Shown one piece after another: positions 54,090-64,000 of a DNA stretch of 64,000 bases; within the stretch, counting starts at the first letter, position 1; every line of letters begins with the position of its first letter. The notes below the pieces were generated by a model that was not told the DNA's origin, made no database searches, and was given only the letters and a program-made list of their open reading frames with translations. The DNA is from Pseudomonas sp. LS1212 (GTDB taxonomy: Bacteria > Pseudomonadota > Gammaproteobacteria > Pseudomonadales > Pseudomonadaceae). The position numbers and the translations under genes were made by a program. The stretch covers positions 3,548,001-3,612,000 of the forward strand of contig NZ_CP102951.1 in NCBI RefSeq assembly GCF_024741815.1, read 5' to 3'.

Positions 54090-56318
54090 CTAGGCCTCGG
54101 GACGCAGGATCAACACCGCCAACGGCGGCAGGTTGAGCGACAGAGACAACGGCTGGCCATGGCTGGGCGTTGACTCGGTGGCCACGCCACCGCCATTGCC
54201 AAGGTTGGAACCTGCATAGATTTCGGCATCGCTGTTGAGCACCTCGCTCCAGCGCTCGGCGAAAGGTACGCCGATCCGATAACCATGACGCGGCACTGGC
54301 GTGAAGTTGGCCACGATCAGCAAGGGCTCACCGCTTATGCTCCAGCGCAGCCAGGCGAACACGCTGTTGGCCGCATCATCGCCAATCAGCCACTGGAAGC
54401 CTTGCGGCACACAATCCTGCTCATGCAGGGCTGCCTCGTTGCGGTACAGGCGGTTCAGGTCACCGACCAGCTTCTGCACCCCCAGGTGTTCAGGGTACTG
54501 CAGCAGGTACCAGTCCAGCTCACTGTCGTGGTTCCACTCGCGCCACTGACCGAATTCGCAGCCCATGAACAGCAGCTTCTTGCCCGGGTGCGCCCACATG
54601 AAGGTGAGGTAGGCGCGCAGGTTGGCGAACTTCTGCCAGCGATCGCCCGGCATCTTGTCGATCAGCGAATGCTTGCCATGCACCACCTCGTCATGGGAAA
54701 TCGGCAGGATGAAATGCTCCGAGTAGGCGTAGATCAGGCCGAAGCTCATTTCGTTGTGGTGGTGGGCGCGGTGGACCGGGTCGTTCTGGATGTAGTGCAG
54801 GGTGTCGTGCATCCAGCCCATGTTCCACTTGTAGGCGAAACCCAGGCCGCCCTGTTGGGTCGGCTGGCTGACGCCGGGCCAGGCGGTGGACTCTTCGGCG
54901 ATGATCAGGGCACCGGGTACTTCCAGGGCGACCACATCATTGAGGTGGCGCAGGAAGTCGATGGCTTCCAGATTCTCGCGCCCACCATGCCGGTTAGGCA
55001 CCCACTCGCCGGCCTTGCGCGAGTAATCGCGATAGAGCATCGAGGCGACCGCATCGACGCGCAGCCCGTCGATGTGAAAGTGCTTGAGCCAATGCAACGC
55101 CGAAGCCAGCATGAAGCCGTGCACTTCGGTGCGCCCCAGATTGTAGATCAGGGTGTCCCAGTCCTGGTGGAAACCCTCCTGTGGGTTGCCATATTCATAC
55201 AACGAGGTGCCGTCGAACTGGGCCAGGCCGTGAACATCGGTAGGGAAATGCGCTGGCACCCAATCCAGGATCACACCGATGCCGGCCCGGTGGCAGGCAT
55301 CGACGAAGGCCGCGAAGTCCTCGGCCGAACCGTAGCGCGCACTCGGCGCGAACTGCGACAACGGCTGATAACCCCAGGAACCGCCGAAGGGGTGCTCCAT
55401 CACCGGCATCAATTCAATATGGGTGAAACCCAGTTTCTGTACATACGGGATCAACCGATCGGCCAGTTCGCGCCAGTTGTAAGGGCGCACCACCTCGCCG
55501 GTATCGTCGACCTCGCATTGCCAGGAACCGGCGTGCAGCTCATAGATCGACAACGGGGCGTTGGTGCGGTGATGCTCGCCGCGGGCCTGCAGCCATTGCT
55601 GATCCTGCCAGTCGAACTGCAGGGGCTTGGCGACCTTCGAGGCGGTGTCCGGTGGCAGGGCCGTGGCCAGGGCCATCGGGTCGGCCTTCAAAGGCAGGAT
55701 GGTCTCCTTGCCGAGGATTTCATATTTGTAGGTCTCGCCGGGTTCCAGCCGCGGGATGAAAATCTCCCAGACTCCCGACGGATGACGCAGGCGCATCGGG
55801 TGACGACGGCCATCCCAGATGTTGAAATCACCGACCACCGACACCCGCCGCGCGTTCGGCGCCCAGACCGCGAAACGCACCCCGTCAACGCCATCGACCT
55901 GCATCACCTGGGCCCCGAGGCAGCTGCTCAGGTCGCGGTGATTGCCCTCGGCGAACAGATAAAGGTCCATCTCGCCAAGCAGTTGGCCGAAGCTGTAGGG
56001 GTCTTCGCTGACCTGCTCGCCTCCGGCCCACTGGATCTTCAGAAGGTACGGATGGGCCGTTGGAAAATGCCCGACGAACAGACCCGGTACCTCGCCCTGC
56101 TCCAGGGCACCGATCGGTTCGCCATTGCCGCTTTCCAGCACCTGCACACTCAAGGCATTGGGCAGATACGCACGGATATATTGCCCGCCTGCACCATCAC
56201 CGTGCGGCCCGAGGATCGAAAAGGGGTCACGATGTTCGGCCCGTACCAGCGCCTCAATGTCGGCCTTGTGCGGGAACGCCCCGCTCTGGACCCTGGCTTG
56301 CTCTCTGTGCGCATTCAT
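54090..56318 (-). CDS. glgB: 1,4-alpha-glucan branching enzyme GlgB
   Basis: A 742-residue GH13_9 enzyme: N-terminal module (20-110), CBM48 (about 130-220), barrel with HIELMPVMEHPFGGSWGYQP, nucleophile Asp in IDGLRVDAVASMLYRDYSRK, acid Glu in LIIAEESTAWPGVS, and ISHDEVVHGKHS. It adds alpha-1,6 branches to glucan made by GlgE or GlgA. Its ATG directly abuts the treS stop, so glgE-treS-glgB is one leftward operon. Confidence 0.95.
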   Translation of the reverse strand: MNAHREQARVQSGAFPHKADIEALVRAEHRDPFSILGPHGDGAGGQYIRAYLPNALSVQVLESGNGEPIGALEQGEVPGLFVGHFPTAHPYLLKIQWAGGEQVSEDPYSFGQLLGEMDLYLFAEGNHRDLSSCLGAQVMQVDGVDGVRFAVWAPNARRVSVVGDFNIWDGRRHPMRLRHPSGVWEIFIPRLEPGETYKYEILGKETILPLKADPMALATALPPDTASKVAKPLQFDWQDQQWLQARGEHHRTNAPLSIYELHAGSWQCEVDDTGEVVRPYNWRELADRLIPYVQKLGFTHIELMPVMEHPFGGSWGYQPLSQFAPSARYGSAEDFAAFVDACHRAGIGVILDWVPAHFPTDVHGLAQFDGTSLYEYGNPQEGFHQDWDTLIYNLGRTEVHGFMLASALHWLKHFHIDGLRVDAVASMLYRDYSRKAGEWVPNRHGGRENLEAIDFLRHLNDVVALEVPGALIIAEESTAWPGVSQPTQQGGLGFAYKWNMGWMHDTLHYIQNDPVHRAHHHNEMSFGLIYAYSEHFILPISHDEVVHGKHSLIDKMPGDRWQKFANLRAYLTFMWAHPGKKLLFMGCEFGQWREWNHDSELDWYLLQYPEHLGVQKLVGDLNRLYRNEAALHEQDCVPQGFQWLIGDDAANSVFAWLRWSISGEPLLIVANFTPVPRHGYRIGVPFAERWSEVLNSDAEIYAGSNLGNGGGVATESTPSHGQPLSLSLNLPPLAVLILRPEA

Positions 56319-59639
<3,321 letters not shown>

Positions 59640-59651
59640 TGTCGATTCCTT

Positions 59652-61700
<2,049 letters not shown>

Positions 61701-61898
61701 GGACGCTCCTGTGCATGGATTACGCAGCGTTCACGCGCCAGATACCCTGGCAAACCCCGCTTAAGTTCCGAGCCGATGGCACGTTGAAAAGTTCAGATGA
61801 AATGACCACCGCCCTGCCCCGAGGAAAATCGAATCAATCGCCCTGCCTGTCGGTCCAACGTTTCGAAAGCCTTCATACCCCACTCGGAGGTCAGGCCC

Positions 61899-61994
61899 AT
61901 GAACATTCCAATCCCGGCTGAAACGCCCGATCCGAATATCGACGACCCGACCGTCGGCGACCCGCCCAGCGACGATCCGCCTGTGCTGGGTTGA
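61899..61994 (+). CDS. Very short Pro/Asp-rich protein (31 aa)
   Basis: An ATG at 61899 with an excellent ribosome-binding site (CGGAGG, about 9 nt) opens a 31-codon frame beginning MNIPIPAETPDPNIDDPTVG and ending PPSDDPPVLG. Pro and Asp make up more than half of it. Similar tiny P/D-rich proteins occur in Pseudomonas genomes as I recall. It lies divergent from glgE, about 200 bp away. A CTGTGCT...AGCACAG stem overlaps its end. Probably real; function unknown. Confidence 0.6.
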   Translation: MNIPIPAETPDPNIDDPTVGDPPSDDPPVLG

Positions 61995-62100
61995 ACAAGC
62001 AATAGCACAGCATAGTTGCGATTTGTGAAGAATATGACTGATTAGTCACGGTTTTTTTTCAAACGTCGCTGTTATCGCCAACGATATGGACTCGATTGCA

Positions 62101-62152
62101 TGTAGCCGCTGCCGCCAGGCTGCGCTGGATCGCGCAGCGATCGCAGGATCCA
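62101..62152. repeat. Single REP-like arm, family 1, at the island edge
   Basis: TGTAGCCGCTGCCGCCAGGC then CGCAGCGATCGCAGGATCC matches one arm of the family-1 repeats at 9276 and 13334; the opposite arm is missing. It is the last typical core-genome sequence before the AT-rich mcb-like segment. Confidence 0.7.
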
Positions 62153-62588
62153 GAATCATAGAAAGATCGGCATTGCGCATGCGCATGGCAGCGGTCAATC
62201 AAGCACCGCTGAAGGATGCGGCGAATGAAACGATCACATCGGCTGCCATTTCGCTAAGAATTTTCAATGCCATCCACTTTTTAACAAGCGTTAACATCCT
62301 AAAAAAGCAACCGCTCGTCGCCAAACTGCCCTCCAACCATATTTTTTCTGTTTATCCACACAAACGGCATTCATGAAAAACGCCACTTACAAATAAGAAA
62401 ATACAAGCATAAAAACCCTCCCCTACTTACGAAAAGCCCCCAGCCCATTTCGTCAGAGCGATTTCGAGACACTTCTTACTTAAATATAAGAAATCTCCTA
62501 ACAAAGTCTTCTAACGACACTTAAGACCTCCCCCAGACAATTCCTACCAAACAACCGACTCATAAAACACATTAAAAATTCGTCAAAG

Positions 62589-62617
62589 TTGACTCAATCA
62601 AAAACAACCACTAAAAA
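62589..62617 (+). promoter_or_regulatory. Candidate promoter of the microcin-like precursor
   Basis: TTGACT (62589-62594), a 17-nt spacer and TAAAAA (62612-62617) form a passable sigma-70-type promoter 53 nt before the precursor ATG. A small hairpin CCTCTT-GAATAA-AAGAGG (62625-62642) lies in the presumed 5' leader. AT-rich sequence makes chance matches likely. Confidence 0.4.
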
Positions 62618-62670
62618 ATCAACACCTCTTGAATAAAAGAGGGGATAGCAACATCAACAGGAGAGTGAAA

Positions 62671-62877
62671 ATGGAACAAAATGATCTCGGTGAAATGCTA
62701 CTCGATCTGGAAGGCTCAACCGGATTTTCCATGGACCTAGATTTTTTCGGGGGTTCGGGAGGAGCTGGCGGTTGTGGCGGCAGCGGCGGGTGTGGCGGTG
62801 GGGGTGGCTGCAGTGGAGGAAGCGGAGGCTCAGGTGGCAGTGGTGGTAACGCCATAATGAAAGAACAAAAATCATAA
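62671..62877 (+). CDS. mcbA: Microcin B17-like precursor peptide (Gly/Ser/Cys-rich core)
   Basis: A 68-residue peptide with AGGAG 7 nt before its ATG. Residues 1-26 form an acidic leader (MEQNDLGEMLLDLEGSTGFS, then MDLDFF). Residues 27-60 are almost only Gly, Ser and Cys: GGSGGAGGCGGSGGCGGGGG, then CSGGSGGSGGSGGN. Cys35, Cys41 and Cys47 are spaced exactly six apart, and Cys47-Ser48 could form a fused thiazole-oxazole pair. A tail AIMKEQKS follows. Overall it mirrors McbA, the precursor of the gyrase inhibitor microcin B17 (about 69 aa, 26-residue leader), but has fewer Cys. The McbC-type gene nearby supports the call. Confidence 0.85.
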   Translation: MEQNDLGEMLLDLEGSTGFSMDLDFFGGSGGAGGCGGSGGCGGGGGCSGGSGGSGGSGGNAIMKEQKS

Positions 62878-62890
62878 CAACTAAAAAGGA

Positions 62891-62926
62891 CATGCTCTTT
62901 TCGAAGCTCACATTGAAGAGAGCATG
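62891..62926 (+). other. 12-bp hairpin between precursor and mcbB-like gene
   Basis: CATGCTCTTTTC (62891-62902), a 12-nt loop and GAAGAGAGCATG (62915-62926) form a stem with a single G-U wobble. No T-run follows. It sits in the 63-nt gap after the precursor gene, where RiPP operons often lower downstream expression; attenuation or mRNA protection is inferred. Confidence 0.6.
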
Positions 62927-62940
62927 CTTATGGAAATCAT

Positions 62941-63383
62941 ATGCAGATCAGCATTCAAAACTATGAAATTCTTAATTTCGCAACCGATAAACTTATCGCA
63001 TCGGAAAAAGGTATTACAAAAATAAACTCACCAAACTTATTAAGCGCTCTAACCGAAATTAAAGAAATTCAAAGCCAACCATTTGAAGAACATACCCTTG
63101 CTCAAATATTTCAAAAACACGAACTAAACTACCAACACACAGTTGACTTCCTGAAAAAAATAGTGCGCATCACTACGCACGAACACCCTGAGCATTAACA
63201 CTGGGACTTATCACTGAACGTATAAAGCTTTATACCCGCCATCAGTCTCATAAAAAATTCCAGGACAATGCTATTGCATCATCATCAATCAATCTGAGCA
63301 CAGGCGTTATCACTGAAGAGGTCTCGCCCCATTGGTCTATGTGTGAATGCCTGAGGATTAACCATGCCAACGATTCCGCATGA
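62941..63383 (+). pseudogene. mcbB: mcbB-like cyclodehydratase partner, broken by an internal deletion
   Basis: Two fragments align without gaps to the ends of E. coli McbB as I remember it. The first (62941-63198, 85 codons) begins MQISIQNYEILNFATDKLIA and covers the N-terminal winged-helix leader-recognition element (RRE) to DFLKKIVRI. The second lies in another frame (63192-63383): LITERIKLY, SSSINLSTGV, then HWSMCECLRI, matching the McbB C-terminus at equal spacing (43 residues from LI to HW). About 160 middle residues, with the first zinc Cys pair, are absent, and the second CxxC reads G-V-I-T. The weak start has only GGA. The N-terminal part could still be a stand-alone RRE protein. Confidence 0.75.
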
Positions 63384-64000
63384 TTATTATTTAAAATACA
63401 CAAACTCCCAAGTTCTCTATGAAACACTACACTTTCACACTAAAGCAAATTTCACACTTCACGACGCTACTCGACATCTCTGCGCGCTACACAACATCCC
63501 AGACAACACTCTGAACGAGTTAACTGGAAATGAATTACGTCTATATCCAGACATGAATGCTACTTTAGAGAGCCTCAAGCTCTTGCCCCTCGACAACGAG
63601 AGTCCATTGTGCAGGAATGAGTCCAGTGCAATGTTCGATTCATCACCCATTGACTTTGACACGATCAAGCGTCTAATTAAACCATTTCTTCGCCGACCCA
63701 GTAGCAGCTATAAAAGAGGATATCCAAGTGGAGGAGCACTTTACCCTATAGAGATTTTTTGCTGCCATCTGTCCGAGCCCGATAAATCTTGGCCTTGCTC
63801 GGAGCGGGTACTTCATTTACTTCCTTGCTCACTTACCTTCGAAATCATACAACAAACTCAAGACATCAAACAGTTACACAAAGCCATCATCCCCAAGGGC
63901 AGTAACATTGGCAGCCCGAGCCTGGCAATTATATATGTCGCATACATACCAAAAACACTATTCAAATACCGTTACCGTGGTTACAGACTTGCACTTATGG
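63364..64000 (+). CDS. mcbC: McbC-like FMN-dependent azoline dehydrogenase (SagB type; 3' end outside window)
   Basis: 212 codons are visible and the frame is open at the window end. TGAGGA lies 6 nt before the ATG at 63364, which overlaps the mcbB-like C-terminal frame by 20 nt. The nitroreductase-like signature YKRGYPSGGALYPIEIFCC (about 119-137) and LFKYRYRGYRLALM at the end match McbC closely. McbC oxidises the thiazoline and oxazoline rings of the precursor to thiazoles and oxazoles using FMN. E. coli McbC is about 270 residues, so roughly 60 more are expected. No internal stop is seen, so this gene looks intact so far. Confidence 0.9.
   Translation, partial: MPTIPHDYYLKYTNSQVLYETLHFHTKANFTLHDATRHLCALHNIPDNTLNELTGNELRLYPDMNATLESLKLLPLDNESPLCRNESSAMFDSSPIDFDTIKRLIKPFLRRPSSSYKRGYPSGGALYPIEIFCCHLSEPDKSWPCSERVLHLLPCSLTFEIIQQTQDIKQLHKAIIPKGSNIGSPSLAIIYVAYIPKTLFKYRYRGYRLALM

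Larger units (their letters stand above)
61995..62670. other. 676-bp transition from core sequence to AT-rich segment
   Basis: It holds a short hairpin TGACT-GATT-AGTCA (62035-62048) followed by cggTTTTTTTT, a possible terminator for the small P/D-rich gene, and the single REP arm at 62101-62152. From about 62260 composition turns AT-rich and has no coding frame with a ribosome-binding site until 62671. Confidence 0.6.

Noticed and set aside
62086..62376. 96-codon frame upstream of the precursor gene
   Set aside because: It runs through the REP arm at 62101, has no ribosome-binding site, and its product resembles no known protein.
63459..63668. 69-codon frame on the minus strand inside mcbC
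   Set aside because: Overlaps a gene with clear McbC motifs and has no ribosome-binding site.

Overview
The window is chromosomal DNA of a Pseudomonas from the fluorescens/putida lineage. The evidence is the GC-rich coding style, the gene order of a complete phenylacetate (paa) cluster, the Pseudomonas-type GlgE/trehalose locus, and two families of REP-type palindromes in the gaps. I cannot name the species. No tRNA, rRNA, insertion sequence or CRISPR array was seen.

Layout: (1) 1-18858, phenylacetate catabolism. A leftward unit paaX(partial)-paaY-paaN faces the rightward units paaFGHIJK, paaABCDE and DUF485-paaL-paaM-paaZ. Together they cover uptake (porin PaaM, symporter PaaL), CoA ligation (PaaK), ring epoxidation (PaaABCE with PaaD), oxepin formation and ring opening (PaaG, PaaZ), beta-oxidation (PaaF, H, J), thioesterases (PaaI, PaaY) and control (PaaX). 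A shared TTTTGTATCRC motif sits between the -35 and -10 boxes of paaF and paaA and is a good candidate PaaX operator. (2) 19125-25197, a six-gene Mrp-type Na+/H+ antiporter operon with an A+B fusion, followed by an orphan betaine-type binding protein on the other strand. (3) 26352-33439, small conserved genes, a DksA paralogue lacking most zinc ligands, and a 1538-residue DUF6543-like protein. (4) 33543-40244, a compact beta-oxidation module (enoyl-CoA hydratase, acyl-CoA dehydrogenase, thiolase, SDR, acyl-CoA synthetase) under an AraC-type regulator. (5) 40834-61994, alpha-glucan/trehalose metabolism: glgA-treZ-malQ-treY-DUF2934-glgX rightward and glgE-treS/maltokinase-glgB leftward. Between them are an EEP-family phosphodiesterase and a beta-barrel protein. 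(6) 62.26-64.0 kb, an AT-rich accessory segment unlike everything before it.

The segment at the right end is the most interesting part. It holds a 68-residue Gly/Ser/Cys precursor, a broken mcbB-like gene and the first 212 codons of an McbC-type oxidoreductase: the start of a microcin B17-like (thiazole/oxazole RiPP) locus. The mcbB homologue keeps its N-terminal leader-binding region and its extreme C-terminus, but the two pieces are in different frames and roughly 160 middle residues are missing. The locus may therefore be a decaying or rearranged gyrase-poison cluster with an intact precursor gene. The genes that would decide this (mcbD, mcbE/F, mcbG) lie beyond the window.
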